Shown here: positions 1 through 8,937 of the stretch, one piece after another
How the letters are laid out: every line of letters begins with the position of its first letter
Position numbering within the stretch: position 1 is the stretch's first letter
DNA from: an uncultured Collinsella sp.
Lineage (GTDB): Bacteria > Actinomycetota > Coriobacteriia > Coriobacteriales > Coriobacteriaceae
Direction: 5' to 3'
Length of the DNA stretch: 52,065 nt
NCBI GenBank assembly: GCA_902490365.1
Contig: CABUDQ010000011.1
Coordinates: forward strand, 1-52,065
Translations under genes and position numbers: made by a program
The notes under the pieces: model-generated
Database searches by the model: none
Told to the model about the DNA's origin: nothing
The model's input: only the letters and a program-made list of their open reading frames with translations

Positions 1-61
1 CGGACAGATACAAGGACTTCCCGCCCGATTCGAAGGTAATGCCACATTGTTTGACAAGGAG

Positions 62-215
62 CTAACGCCACGGCGATGCCGTGAGGAAAAGGCGAAGCAG
101 TCTGGCTTGGGGCGCGAGGCGGTTCGCCCGCGCGTCCTATACAGTAATGTCCCTTGCCCAGGATTCCCACCTGGTTCCCTCCGCAAGCCAGCGCGGGCTG
201 TGCAGGCGCCGCGCC
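62..215 (-). promoter_or_regulatory. Cobalamin (AdoCbl) riboswitch, facing left
   Basis: Read on the minus strand, the stretch contains the ordered landmarks of a B12 riboswitch: GAGGGAACC, then GGTGGGAATCC, then GGGACATTACTGTA, a GC-rich variable arm, and the B12-box-like CCAAGCCAGACTGC. Downstream (plus 69-83) lies a perfect 6-bp hairpin, cacggc-gat-gccgtg, which could act as an expression platform. The regulated gene would start left of base 1 and is not seen; a corrinoid or cobalt transporter is a family-based guess. Outer P1 boundaries are approximate. Confidence 0.82.
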
Positions 216-426
216 GGTCATTTCCTTTTATCCGATTGTCATATGCTCGTTGCCGAAACTTTTACTATGATAGTGGGCACTTGTGAACGTGTCAAAGCCA
301 GCGCGGGCGGCATTGCGCCTCCTGCCTGCGTATTTGCGCCGATTGCTGCCGCAGGCGCCGTGTTTTGCCCGCTGCGCGAATGGCGGCGTAAACGGTTGCG
401 ATGAGAAACGGGAAGGGAAGGCTCGG
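216..426. other. Divergent intergenic region upstream of the cbi operon
   Basis: This stretch separates the leftward riboswitch from the rightward cbiF start. I see no B12 box on the plus strand here and no convincing -35/-10 pair; TATGAT at 266-271 has no well-spaced -35. The 14-mer AAGCCAGCGCGGGC at 295-308 repeats a copy at 185-198, and GCAGGCGCCG occurs at 202-211 and 351-360. A GGGAAGGGAAGG tract just before 427 provides the cbiF ribosome binding site. Confidence 0.5.
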
Positions 427-1218
427 ATGATTCATATCGTTGGCGCAGGCTCGGGCGCCGCCGACCTTATCACGCTGCGCGGGGCGCGCCTTCTGCGCGC
501 GGCCGACGTAGTCGTTTGGGCGGGAAGCCTTGTGAATCCCGAGCTGCTCGCCGAGTGCAAGGAATCCTGCGTCGTCTACGACAGCGCGCACATGACCTTG
601 GAGGAAGTGCTCGACGTGATGTGCGCGGCAGATGCGCGGGGCGAGGAAGTGGTGCGCCTGCACACGGGCGACCCGTGCCTGTACGGCGCCATCCAGGAGC
701 AGACGGACGCGCTCGACGCGCGCGGCGTGGACTACGAGGTGGTGCCCGGCGTGTCGAGCTTTTGCGGTGCCGCGGCGGCGCTTCGCCAGGAATACACGCT
801 GCCGGGAATCAGCCAGTCGGTCGTGATCACGCGGCTTTCCGGACGTACCCCCATGCCCGCGGGCGAGGGCATGCGCACCATGGCGGAAAGCGGCTCGACT
901 ATGGTCATCTTCCTGAGCTCGGGTATGCTCGCCGAGCTTTCCGCCGAGCTTTTGGGCGCGGGCCGCAGCTCCGACGAGCCGGCGGCGCTCGTGTACAAGG
1001 CGACCTGGCCTGAGGAGCGCGTGGTGCGCTGCACAGTGGGCACGCTCGCCGATGCGGGCGCGCGAGAGGGCATCGACCGCACGGCGCTCGTGGTGGTGGG
1101 CCGCGTGCTCGGAGCTCGTGGCGGGCTTGCGCACAACGGCGCGCAAGCGGAGTCGTACGAGCGCAGCAAGCTTTACGACCCTTCGTTTGCCACGGGGTAT
1201 CGAAAGGCGAGCAGCTAG
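427..1218 (+). CDS. cbiF: Cobalt-precorrin-4 C11-methyltransferase
   Basis: SAM-dependent methylase of the corrin ring (CbiF/CobM), 263 residues, the usual family length. The N-terminus has the tetrapyrrole methylase loop GAGSGAADL (residues 6-14), VVWAGSLVN near residue 28, GDPCLYGA near 81 and PGVSSFCGAAAA near 108. The ATG at 427 is chosen because a purine-rich GGGAAGGGAAGG precedes it and the family motif starts five residues in; the frame stays open upstream to 283 but that extension is arginine-rich and unlike the family. It is the first gene of the cobalamin operon and is followed one base after its stop by cbiD. Confidence 0.93.
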   Translation: MIHIVGAGSGAADLITLRGARLLRAADVVVWAGSLVNPELLAECKESCVVYDSAHMTLEEVLDVMCAADARGEEVVRLHTGDPCLYGAIQEQTDALDARGVDYEVVPGVSSFCGAAAALRQEYTLPGISQSVVITRLSGRTPMPAGEGMRTMAESGSTMVIFLSSGMLAELSAELLGAGRSSDEPAALVYKATWPEERVVRCTVGTLADAGAREGIDRTALVVVGRVLGARGGLAHNGAQAESYERSKLYDPSFATGYRKASS

Positions 1219-1219
1219 C

Positions 1220-2404
1220 GTGGCCTTCGAACACTACATATATACCGGGACGACCCGCCTGCGCTGCGGCTACACCACGGGGAGCTGCGCCGCGCTCGCG
1301 GCGAAGGCGGCCTGCGAGATGCTCTTGTCACGAAAGCCCGTCGGCCGCGTGTCGATCGTCACCCCCGGCGGGCTGCCTGTCGAGACGGACGTGGTTGACG
1401 CATGTATCGGCGAGGGGTGCGCCCAGTGCGCCGTGCGAAAGGACGCAGGCGACGATGCCGATGTGACCGACGGCGTGCTCGTGTACGCGCGCGTGGAACA
1501 TGCGGGGTCGGGCACGGGCGCTGCGGGCAGCAAGGGCGTGCCCGCGCGCGAATCGGAAGTTTCCGTCGATGGCGGCGTGGGCGTGGGGCGCGTGACGTTG
1601 CCCGGGCTCGAGCAGCCGGTGGGGTCGGCCGCTATCAACGCGACGCCGCGCGCGATGATCACTTCGGCGGTGCGCGAGGTGTGCGCCGCGCACGGCTTTT
1701 CTGGAAATATTACTGTGACGATTTCGGTACCCGAGGGTGTTGCCCTTGCCGAAAAGACCTTCAACCCACACCTGGGGATAGAGGACGGCATTTCCATCCT
1801 GGGCACGACGGGCATCGTCGAGCCGCGCAGCCTCGCTGCCTTGCGCGACAGTATCGAGCTCGAGATCCGGCAGCATGCGGCTATGGGGCGGCGCGGAGTT
1901 GTGCTCACGCCCGGCAACTACGGCGCGCAGTTCATCTCGGGGCATTTTCACCTAAACGGTGCGCCGGTGGTCTTCATCTCCAACTTTGTGGGCGATGCGA
2001 TTGATTGCTGCGTTCGCGAGGGATTTACCAATGTCCTTCTTGTGGGACACATCGGCAAGCTGGTGAAGGTCGCGGGCGGCATCATGGACACCCATTCGCG
2101 TACCGCCGACTGCCGCGCGGAGATTCTGGCCGCCCACGCGGCCTTGGCCGGCGCGGGCGCGAAGACCGTGTGCGAGATCATGTCGTCGGTCACGACCACG
2201 GCGGCGCTCGAGGTAATCGAGGCCGCCGGCGTGGGGGACGCTGCGCGCGCCTCGCTCGCTGCGGCAATCGAGGACAGGTTGCGCCGCCGCGCGGCGGGCG
2301 CATGCGACATCGCCGCGGTCGTGTTCGACGCCGAGCGCTGCGAGCTTTTCCGCACGTCGGGCGCCGATGCAGTTATCGGGGAATTGGGGGCGACGTATGA
2401 GTAA
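1220..2404 (+). CDS. cbiD: Cobalt-precorrin-5B C1-methyltransferase
   Basis: CbiD methylates C1 of cobalt-precorrin-5B and is a marker of the anaerobic (early cobalt insertion) route. It has 394 residues. The typical CbiD signature RCGYTTGSCAALAAKAA lies near the N-terminus (about residues 12-28), and later there are GVVLTPGNYG and GHIGKLVKVAGG motifs. The start is taken as GTG at 1220, one base after the cbiF stop; the frame is open upstream but only inside cbiF. The 3' end overlaps the cbiL start by eight bases, consistent with translational coupling. Confidence 0.92.
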   Translation: MAFEHYIYTGTTRLRCGYTTGSCAALAAKAACEMLLSRKPVGRVSIVTPGGLPVETDVVDACIGEGCAQCAVRKDAGDDADVTDGVLVYARVEHAGSGTGAAGSKGVPARESEVSVDGGVGVGRVTLPGLEQPVGSAAINATPRAMITSAVREVCAAHGFSGNITVTISVPEGVALAEKTFNPHLGIEDGISILGTTGIVEPRSLAALRDSIELEIRQHAAMGRRGVVLTPGNYGAQFISGHFHLNGAPVVFISNFVGDAIDCCVREGFTNVLLVGHIGKLVKVAGGIMDTHSRTADCRAEILAAHAALAGAGAKTVCEIMSSVTTTAALEVIEAAGVGDAARASLAAAIEDRLRRRAAGACDIAAVVFDAERCELFRTSGADAVIGELGATYE

Positions 2405-3086
2405 AGGCGTGCTGTACGGGGTGGGCACGGGGCCTGGCGACCCCGAGCTGCTCACGATCAAGGCCGTCCGCACAATCGAATCGTGTCCGGTCATCGCCGC
2501 ACCGCAGACGGCGGACGGGGTCATGGTCGCGCTCGACATCGTGCGCGGCGCCGTCGACCTTACAGGCAAGACGGTGATCCCCGTGAGATTCTCGATGACG
2601 CGCGACGCCGAGCGCCGCGCGACCGAGCATGCCTCGCTTGTTCGCGAGCTTGTCGCGCACCTGGATGCGGTCCGCGACGTCGCGCTGCTGAACCTGGGGG
2701 ACCCGAGCATCTACGCCACCTTCCAGCGCATAGCGCCCGACGTGCGCGCCCGCGGGTTCGAGGCGCGCGCCATTCCCGGCGTGCCGAGCTTCTGCGCGGT
2801 CGCCGCGGCGCTCGAGCGCGACCTCACGCCCGAGATGTCGTCGCCTCTGCACATCGTGCCCGGCGGCTACGACGACGTGCGCCGCGCAATCGGCTGGCCG
2901 GGGACGAAGGTGGTCATGAAGGCGCGCCGCTCGCTTGCGGACACGATGCGCATCCTTCGCGAGGAGGGCGCCTTCGACGGTGCCGAGCTCGTAGAGGACT
3001 GTGGGCTTCCGGGCGAGCGCGTGTACCGCTCGCTCGACGATGTGCCCGATCGGGGCAGCTACTTCTCGACGATGGTGGTGCGCTAG
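2397..3086 (+). CDS. cbiL: Cobalt-precorrin-2 C20-methyltransferase
   Basis: Tetrapyrrole methylase of the CbiL/CobI type, 229 residues. It carries GVGTGPGDPELLT at about residues 7-19, NLGDPSIYATF near 98 and PGVPSFCAVAAAL near 127. It acts first on the ring after metal insertion, giving the C20-methylated intermediate. The ATG at 2397 overlaps the end of cbiD, and cbiG begins immediately after the stop with no gap. The GDPELLT loop and the position beside cbiD/cbiG favour CbiL over other corrin methylases. Confidence 0.9.
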   Translation: MSKGVLYGVGTGPGDPELLTIKAVRTIESCPVIAAPQTADGVMVALDIVRGAVDLTGKTVIPVRFSMTRDAERRATEHASLVRELVAHLDAVRDVALLNLGDPSIYATFQRIAPDVRARGFEARAIPGVPSFCAVAAALERDLTPEMSSPLHIVPGGYDDVRRAIGWPGTKVVMKARRSLADTMRILREEGAFDGAELVEDCGLPGERVYRSLDDVPDRGSYFSTMVVR

Positions 3087-4220
3087 ATGAGGGTTTCCTG
3101 CATAGCGTTCACTGAGAGGGGGTATGCGTTGGCGGAGCGCACCGCACGCGCGCTTTCCGATTGCGCGCAGACAGGTGAAGATGACTCTGGCTGGAACGTT
3201 TCCGTTTCGCGCGGGTTCGGCGAGGGGAAGGCCGACCTGCGCGCATGGACGGCGCTCGCGTGGGAAGCGTCGGACGCGCTTCTGTTCGTGGGCGCGGCGG
3301 GCATCGCCGTGCGGGCGATCGCGCCGCATGTCGCCTCGAAGGCAAACGATTCCGCGGTTGTGGTGATCGACGAGGCGGGGCGCTTTGCCGTCTCGCTTTT
3401 GTCGGGGCATTTGGGCGGTGCGAACGAGCTTGCGCAAACTGTGGCACGCGCGGCAGGGGCCATCCCCGTCATCACCACGGCGACCGACGTCCGCGGCGTG
3501 TGGGCGGTGGATACGTGGGCGCGCTGTGCTGGGCTCGCCGTTTCGAATCCCGAGGCTATCAAGCGAGTGTCGGCGCGGCTGCTTTCGGGCGGGCGCGTGG
3601 CGCTCTATTCCGACATGCCGATTTCGGGACAGCCGCCTGAGGGGGTTGACATTGCGTCCGACCGCGCTCGGGCCGATATCGTCGTGTCGCCGTTCGCTGG
3701 CGCGAATGCAGGTGCGTCCGTTCGCGCGGCGGAGACAACGGGCGAGGTCGTGCCCGCCGGTGTGACGGGGAAGCCGGCGGGCGTGCGGGCGCAGGCGCCT
3801 GCGCCCGAGTCGCTTCACCTTGTCTTACCCTGCATCGTTGCGGGCATAGGGTGCCGTCGCGGTGCGTGCACCGAAGCGATCGGGGAGGCGTTTCTTCTCG
3901 CGTGCGGGCAGGCGGGCATCTCGCCTTCGGCCGTGCGCGAGGCGGCGACGATCGACGTGAAGGCGCACGAGGAGGGTCTGCTCGCCTTCTGTCGCGCGCG
4001 CAATATCCCGCTTGTGACGTATTCCGTAGAGGAGTTGTCGCAGGTCGAAGGCAGCGTTTCACCATCTGATTTCGTGCGCGCGACGGTGGGGGTCGACAAC
4101 GTGTGCGAGCGCGCGGCGCTCGCGGACGGGGGCAAACTTATCTTCCCGAAGCTCGCTCACGGCGGCGTGACCGTCGCGTTTTCCAAGGTAACTATCGAAC
4201 TTTCGTTTAAGGAGCTGTGA
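3087..4220 (+). CDS. cbiG: Cobalt-precorrin-5A hydrolase
   Basis: CbiG opens the delta-lactone ring and releases the C20 two-carbon fragment as acetaldehyde in the anaerobic route. It has 377 residues. The N-terminal half contains the conserved GAAGIAVRAIAPHV (about 71-84) and GHLGGANELA; the C-terminal domain starts with VAGIGCRRG (about 251-259). A variable Ala/Gly-rich segment lies between the two (about 205-245). The ATG abuts the cbiL stop. Together with cbiD and cbiET it marks the oxygen-independent pathway. Confidence 0.92.
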   Translation: MRVSCIAFTERGYALAERTARALSDCAQTGEDDSGWNVSVSRGFGEGKADLRAWTALAWEASDALLFVGAAGIAVRAIAPHVASKANDSAVVVIDEAGRFAVSLLSGHLGGANELAQTVARAAGAIPVITTATDVRGVWAVDTWARCAGLAVSNPEAIKRVSARLLSGGRVALYSDMPISGQPPEGVDIASDRARADIVVSPFAGANAGASVRAAETTGEVVPAGVTGKPAGVRAQAPAPESLHLVLPCIVAGIGCRRGACTEAIGEAFLLACGQAGISPSAVREAATIDVKAHEEGLLAFCRARNIPLVTYSVEELSQVEGSVSPSDFVRATVGVDNVCERAALADGGKLIFPKLAHGGVTVAFSKVTIELSFKEL

Positions 4221-4963
4221 TGGGAAAGCTCTTCGTGGTGGGGATCGGCCCGGGCGGCCCCGACGGCATGACGATTGCGGCTCGGCGCGCGCTCGAGGCG
4301 GCCGACATCGTTGTGGGGTACACGAAATACGTGGAGCTCGCGCTCGCCGCCGTGCCCGACGCGGCGCATCTCGCGACGCCGATGATGCACGAGGTCGAAC
4401 GGTGCCGCCTGGCGCTTTCGCGCGCGCAGAGCGGAGAAGCCGTGGCGCTTGTCTGCAGCGGTGACGCGGGCGTGTACGGCATGGCGAGCCCCGTGCTGGA
4501 GCTTGCGGAGGACTACCCCGATGTAGACGTGGAAGTTATCGCCGGGGCCACCGCGGCTCAGAGCGGGTCGGCGGTGCTCGGCGCCCCGCTTGCCCACGAC
4601 TTCGCGGTCGTGTCGCTCTCCGACCTGCTCACGCCGTGGGAGGTCATCGAGCGCAGGCTCGCCGCCGTGGCGAGCGCCGACTTCTGCATCTGTTTGTACA
4701 ACCCGCGCAGCAGAAAGCGCGCCGACAGGCTCTCGCGCGCGGCGAAGATTATGCTCGAATGGAAGGCCCCCGACACGCTCTGCGGCTGGGTGCGCAACAT
4801 CGGGCGCGAGGGGCAGCAGTCGGGTATGTGCAGGCTCTCCGAGCTGGGGGAGTTCGATGCAGACATGTTCACCACCGTGTTCGTCGGCAACGCGGACACG
4901 AAGCGCGTAGGCGGCCGTATGGTCACGCCGCGCGGGTATCGGGAGATTCCATGCGAAAGGTAA
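4220..4963 (+). CDS. cbiH: Precorrin-3B / cobalt-factor III C17-methyltransferase
   Basis: Ring-contracting C17 methylase, CbiH/CobJ type, 247 residues. Motifs are GIGPGGPDGMT (about 7-17), CSGDAGVYGMA near 79 and YNPRSRKRADRL near 160, which is distinctive for CobJ/CbiH. ATG 4220 is preferred over GTG 4217 because an AAGGAG ribosome site (4209-4214) gives normal spacing only to the ATG. The start overlaps the cbiG stop (TGATG), and the 3' end overlaps cbiE by 13 bases. Confidence 0.92.
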   Translation: MGKLFVVGIGPGGPDGMTIAARRALEAADIVVGYTKYVELALAAVPDAAHLATPMMHEVERCRLALSRAQSGEAVALVCSGDAGVYGMASPVLELAEDYPDVDVEVIAGATAAQSGSAVLGAPLAHDFAVVSLSDLLTPWEVIERRLAAVASADFCICLYNPRSRKRADRLSRAAKIMLEWKAPDTLCGWVRNIGREGQQSGMCRLSELGEFDADMFTTVFVGNADTKRVGGRMVTPRGYREIPCER

Positions 4964-6423
4964 CGATCATCGGGGCGGGGCCCGGAAACCCCGACTTGCT
5001 CTCGCGCGCGGCGCTCGACGCGATCGACATCGCCGACGTGGTCATCGGCGCTCATCGCGCACTTGTCGGCATCGACGTGCCGCCCGACGTGGTGAGATGC
5101 GAGCTCGTTAAGACGGCGGACATCGTCGCCGCGCTCACCGATGCGGCGTCGTGGCAGCGCGCCGTGGTCGTGATGACGGGCGATGTGGGGCTGTTCAGCG
5201 GCGCGCGCCGCCTGGTGGAGGCGCTCTCCGGCGACGCGCAGGTGGACGTGCGCGTCATTCCCGGCATAAGCTCAGCGTCGTATCTCGCCGCGCGCCTCGT
5301 GCGTCCATGGCAGGATTGGCGCTTCGTGAGCGCTCACGGCGTGGCGTGCGACATCGTGGCCGAGGCCGAGCGCGCAGGTGAGCTCTTCCTCGCCACGTCG
5401 GGCGGGGAAGACCCCTCGCGGCTTTCGGGCGAGCTTGTGCAGGCGGGCTTCGGGGACGCGCGCGTGACGGTGGCCGAGCGCCTGTCGTACCCCGACGAGC
5501 GCATCACCTGCGCGACCGCAAGTGAAATCGCAGGTCAGACGTTCGACGACTTGAACGTGATGCTTGTCGAGCCCGCAGGCGGCGCCGGGTCGCCTGCGGG
5601 CTCTAGCGCAGCCTCCGAGGCGCCGGCCGGCGCGTCTGAGCCCGCGGCGGCTTCTTCCGCGGCGGACTCTGCGGGCGCATCCCGCGCCGCGAGCTCCCGC
5701 TGGCCGTACGCTTCCTCGGGCATTCCCGACGAGCTCTTCATCCGCGGCGACGTTCCCATGACCAAGCAGGAGGTGCGCGCCGTCGCGCTCGCGAAGCTGC
5801 GCCTTACCGCGACCGACACCGTGTGGGATGTCGGCGCCGGCACGGGGAGCGTGTCGATCGAGGCGGCGCTCGTCGCGCGAGCGGGGTCGGTATGGGCGGT
5901 CGAGCGCAACGCGGCCGGCGTGCGGCTCATCCGAGAGAACGCGGATGCATTCGGGTGCGGCAACGTGCATGCGGTCCCCGATGTCGCCCCCGAAGCGCTC
6001 GCGAAACTGCCTGTCCCCGACGCCGTGTTCGTCGGCGGGAGCGCGGGCGAGCTTCCCTCCATCGTGGAGGCGGCGCTCGAGAAGAACTCGCAGGTTCGCC
6101 TGTGCGTGCCATGCGTCACCGTTGAGACGCTCACCGAGGCGTGCGCGCTCCTCTCGGGTTCGCGCTTTAAGGGGTTCGAGGCGTGCCAGGTGTCGGCCGC
6201 CCGTGCCGAGGCTGTAGGCTCGCACCATCTTATGAAGGCGCAAAACCCCGTGTTCCTCGTCAGCGCGCGTGGTGCGGGCGCGGATGCCGAGGAGCTTGCC
6301 GAAGTCGGCGCGCTTGCTGAGTCGCCTGTCGGGGAGGACCTCTCTGTCGAGGGGAACCCATCCGTTGAGGTGGTCTCGCTTGCTAACTGCAGCGCCGCAG
6401 GTGGGGAAGGCGGCGCCCGGTGA
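4951..6423 (+). CDS. cbiET: Fused CbiE-CbiT: precorrin-6B C5,15-methyltransferase / C12 decarboxylase
   Basis: A 490-residue fusion equivalent to CobL. The CbiE methylase is at about 1-207 (GAGPGNPDLLS near residue 7, PGISSASYLAARL near 105). Residues about 208-255 form an Ala/Ser/Gly linker of low complexity. The CbiT decarboxylating methylase begins near 256 (GIPDELFIRGDVPMTK) with its SAM site VWDVGAGTGSVS near 291. A roughly 50-residue acidic tail without recognisable domain follows. It methylates C5 and C15 and removes the C12 acetate carboxyl. The start lies inside cbiH, and the stop overlaps the GTG of cbiA. Confidence 0.92.
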   Translation: MRKVTIIGAGPGNPDLLSRAALDAIDIADVVIGAHRALVGIDVPPDVVRCELVKTADIVAALTDAASWQRAVVVMTGDVGLFSGARRLVEALSGDAQVDVRVIPGISSASYLAARLVRPWQDWRFVSAHGVACDIVAEAERAGELFLATSGGEDPSRLSGELVQAGFGDARVTVAERLSYPDERITCATASEIAGQTFDDLNVMLVEPAGGAGSPAGSSAASEAPAGASEPAAASSAADSAGASRAASSRWPYASSGIPDELFIRGDVPMTKQEVRAVALAKLRLTATDTVWDVGAGTGSVSIEAALVARAGSVWAVERNAAGVRLIRENADAFGCGNVHAVPDVAPEALAKLPVPDAVFVGGSAGELPSIVEAALEKNSQVRLCVPCVTVETLTEACALLSGSRFKGFEACQVSAARAEAVGSHHLMKAQNPVFLVSARGAGADAEELAEVGALAESPVGEDLSVEGNPSVEVVSLANCSAAGGEGGAR

Positions 6424-7802
6424 GCACGTCCATCCCGCGCTTCATGGTCGCTGCGCCCTCGAGCGGGAGCGGCAAGACGGTCGTAACGTGCGCGCTCCTG
6501 CGCGCGCTCGCGCGCCGCGGCATTGCATGTGCGGCCTTCAAATGCGGCCCCGACTACATTGACCCGCTCTTTCATCGCCGCGTCGTGGGTGCGCGCTCGG
6601 GGAATTTAGACGGCTTCTTCACCGACGCCCCGACGCTGCGCGCCCTGCTCGCACGCGGCGCCGTGGGCGCGGATGTCGCGGTGCTCGAGGGGGTTATGGG
6701 CTTCTACGACGGCATGGCGCCCGGCGTGGCCGACGCGAGCAGCTACCAGGTTGCGCGCGACACGGAAACGCCGGTCGTTTTAGTGGTGAACGGGCGCGGG
6801 GCGTCTTTATCGCTCGCCGCTGTAATCCGCGGCATCGCCGAGTTCCTGCCTTGTGCGAACGTGCGCGGCGTCGTGCTGAACAAGACGAGCGCCGCTGCCT
6901 GCGCCTACGCGGCGCCTGCGATCGAGAAGCACACGGGCGTCGCGGTTTTGGGGAATATCCCCGCCGACGAGGCGTTCTCGCTCGAAAGCCGGCATCTGGG
7001 GCTTGTGACCGCCGACGAGGTCGAGCAGCTCTCCGCGCGCATCGACAAGATGGCCGAGCTGGTGGAAAAGAGCGTCGACGTCGACCGCTTGCTTGAAATA
7101 GCGGCGACGGCACCCGATATCCGCGAGGAACCTTACCGGTTGGAGCCGATCGTGGGAGCGCGGCCCATCGTCGCCGTCGCGCGTGACGAGGCGTTCTCGT
7201 TCTACTACGAGGAGAACCTGCGTGCGCTCGAGGACCTGGGTTGCGAGCTGGCCTTTTTCAGCCCCCTGTTTGATAGCGAGTTGCCCCGGGGGACAAGCGC
7301 CCTCTATCTGGGGGGCGGCTACCCGGAGCTCCATGCGCGGCAGCTCTCCGAGAACGTGTCGATGCGCGAGGCGGTGCGGTGCGCGGTGGAATCCGGCATG
7401 CCGACGGTCGCCGAATGCGGTGGGTTTCTGTACCTGCAGCGCGAAATCGCCGATAGCGAGGGGTGGCGCTGGCCTGTTGCGGGCGCCCTTGAGGGCGCAA
7501 GCGAGAACGGGGGAAGGCTGTCCCATTTCGGGTACGTGGAGCTTACTTCCCAACGCGACGGGCTCTACGGGCCGCGCGGCACACGCATCCGCGCGCACGA
7601 GTTCCACTACTGGCAGTCCACCTGCCCGGTCGGCGACTTTTGGGCGCAGAAGCCCCGGCGCGACAAGGGCTGGCCGTGCATGACGACCACCCCGTCCCTG
7701 GTGGCGGGCTTCCCGCATGTGTACTATCCTGCGAACCCCGACGTTGCGCGCGCGTTCGCGTCTGCCGCAGCGTCGTTCGCAGAGAGGAGGCGGCATGGCT
7801 GA
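6420..7802 (+). CDS. cbiA: Cobyrinate a,c-diamide synthase
   Basis: ATP- and glutamine-dependent amidase that amidates the a and c side chains of cobyrinate (CbiA/CobB), 460 residues. The N-terminal ATP-binding part shows SSGSGKT (about 14-20) and KCGPDYIDP. The C-terminal class I-type amidotransferase domain shows GGGYPE near 297 and the nucleophile region AECGGFLYL near 331. GTG at 6420 overlaps the cbiET stop as GTGA. Its tail overlaps the cobT start by eight bases. The AFKCGPDYIDP motif distinguishes it from cbiP further down. Confidence 0.93.
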   Translation: MSTSIPRFMVAAPSSGSGKTVVTCALLRALARRGIACAAFKCGPDYIDPLFHRRVVGARSGNLDGFFTDAPTLRALLARGAVGADVAVLEGVMGFYDGMAPGVADASSYQVARDTETPVVLVVNGRGASLSLAAVIRGIAEFLPCANVRGVVLNKTSAAACAYAAPAIEKHTGVAVLGNIPADEAFSLESRHLGLVTADEVEQLSARIDKMAELVEKSVDVDRLLEIAATAPDIREEPYRLEPIVGARPIVAVARDEAFSFYYEENLRALEDLGCELAFFSPLFDSELPRGTSALYLGGGYPELHARQLSENVSMREAVRCAVESGMPTVAECGGFLYLQREIADSEGWRWPVAGALEGASENGGRLSHFGYVELTSQRDGLYGPRGTRIRAHEFHYWQSTCPVGDFWAQKPRRDKGWPCMTTTPSLVAGFPHVYYPANPDVARAFASAAASFAERRRHG

Positions 7803-8937
7803 AGCAACCGAAACCGCGCTTGCCTGCATCCGCGAGGAAGTCGAGCGCGCGTTCTCGTCGGCGCCGGGCGCCGTGCTCGAAGCCGCGCTTTCCCGGATCG
7901 CGCCCGCAGACGAGTGCGCCCGTGCCGCCGCGTACGCCGCGTGGGACTCCATCGCGCACCCCTTGGGGGGATTGGGCGACTTTGAAGACGCCGTCGCGTG
8001 TATCGCCGCAGCTCAGGGGAGCGCCGAGGTGGCCGAGTTTCCCCGTGCGCTCGCTGTATTCTTCTCCGACAACGGGGTCGTTGCCGAAGGCGTGTCGCAA
8101 AGCGGACAAGACGTGACGCGAGCCGTCGCGCGCAACATGTGCGAGGGGGCCGCGAGCGCCTGCCGCATGGCGGCGTTCGCAGGTGCCGAGGTCGTGCCCG
8201 TCGACGTGGGTATGGCCCGGGGCATAGAAGACGCGCGCATGGTGCGCGCGAACGTGCGGAGGGGGAGCGGCAACATCGCGCACGGCTCCGCTATGTCTCG
8301 CGATGGGGCCGTGCGCGCGATCGAGGTCGGAATCGCCGTCGCGTGCGGGCTCGCCCGCGCCGGTGTGCGCCTTCTCGCCGCGGGCGAGATGGGCATCGGC
8401 AACACGACCACCTCGGCGGCGGTGGCCGCAGTGCTCATCCGGGCGGACGCGCGGAGCCTCGTCGGGCGCGGCGCGGGGCTCTCGGACGCCTCGCTCGCGC
8501 GCAAGCGCGACGTGGTCGAGCGCGCTATCGACGCGAACTCGCCCGATCCGGCCGACCCGATCGACGTGCTCTCGAAGGTGGGCGGCTTCGACATCGCGGC
8601 GATGTGCGGCTTCTACCTGGGGGCCGCGGCCTCGAAGGCGCCGGCGCTCCTCGACGGAGTCATATCCTGCACGGCGGCCCTGTGCGCGGCGCGCCTGTGC
8701 CCCAACGCCTTGGGCTACCTCGTGGGCACCCACGCATCAAGCGAACCCGCAAGCCGGGAGCTCCTTCGCGAGCTTGGCATAAAGGCACCCCTCGACGCAG
8801 GCATGCACTTGGGCGAGGGCGCGGGCGCCATGGCGTATCTGCCCCTTCTGGATTCGGCGCTGCGTGTGTACCGGGATGGGAAGACGTTCACGGCGACTGG
8901 CATGGCTGCTTACGAGCATTTCGAGGCCGGGAAATGA
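7795..8937 (+). CDS. cobT: Nicotinate-nucleotide:dimethylbenzimidazole phosphoribosyltransferase
   Basis: CobT makes alpha-ribazole phosphate, activating the lower ligand for the nucleotide loop; 380 residues. Typical CobT segments are SDNGVVAEGVSQ, GEMGIGNTTTSAA near 199, SHASSEP-like THASSEPASRE, and HLGEGAGAM near 342, whose glutamate matches the catalytic base of the family. An AGAGAGGAGG ribosome site precedes ATG 7795. No dimethylbenzimidazole synthesis gene (bluB or bza) is present, so the lower base must come from elsewhere. Confidence 0.92.
   Translation: MAEATETALACIREEVERAFSSAPGAVLEAALSRIAPADECARAAAYAAWDSIAHPLGGLGDFEDAVACIAAAQGSAEVAEFPRALAVFFSDNGVVAEGVSQSGQDVTRAVARNMCEGAASACRMAAFAGAEVVPVDVGMARGIEDARMVRANVRRGSGNIAHGSAMSRDGAVRAIEVGIAVACGLARAGVRLLAAGEMGIGNTTTSAAVAAVLIRADARSLVGRGAGLSDASLARKRDVVERAIDANSPDPADPIDVLSKVGGFDIAAMCGFYLGAAASKAPALLDGVISCTAALCAARLCPNALGYLVGTHASSEPASRELLRELGIKAPLDAGMHLGEGAGAMAYLPLLDSALRVYRDGKTFTATGMAAYEHFEAGK

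Noticed and set aside
216..426. A second cobalamin riboswitch in front of cbiF on the plus strand
   Set aside because: AAGCCAGCGCGGGC is only loosely like a B12 box and none of the other conserved blocks occur upstream in the right order.
2373..3818. A 481-codon minus-strand frame across cbiL and cbiG
   Set aside because: Arg/His-rich shadow spanning two clear cobalamin genes; composition typical of reversed GC-rich codons.
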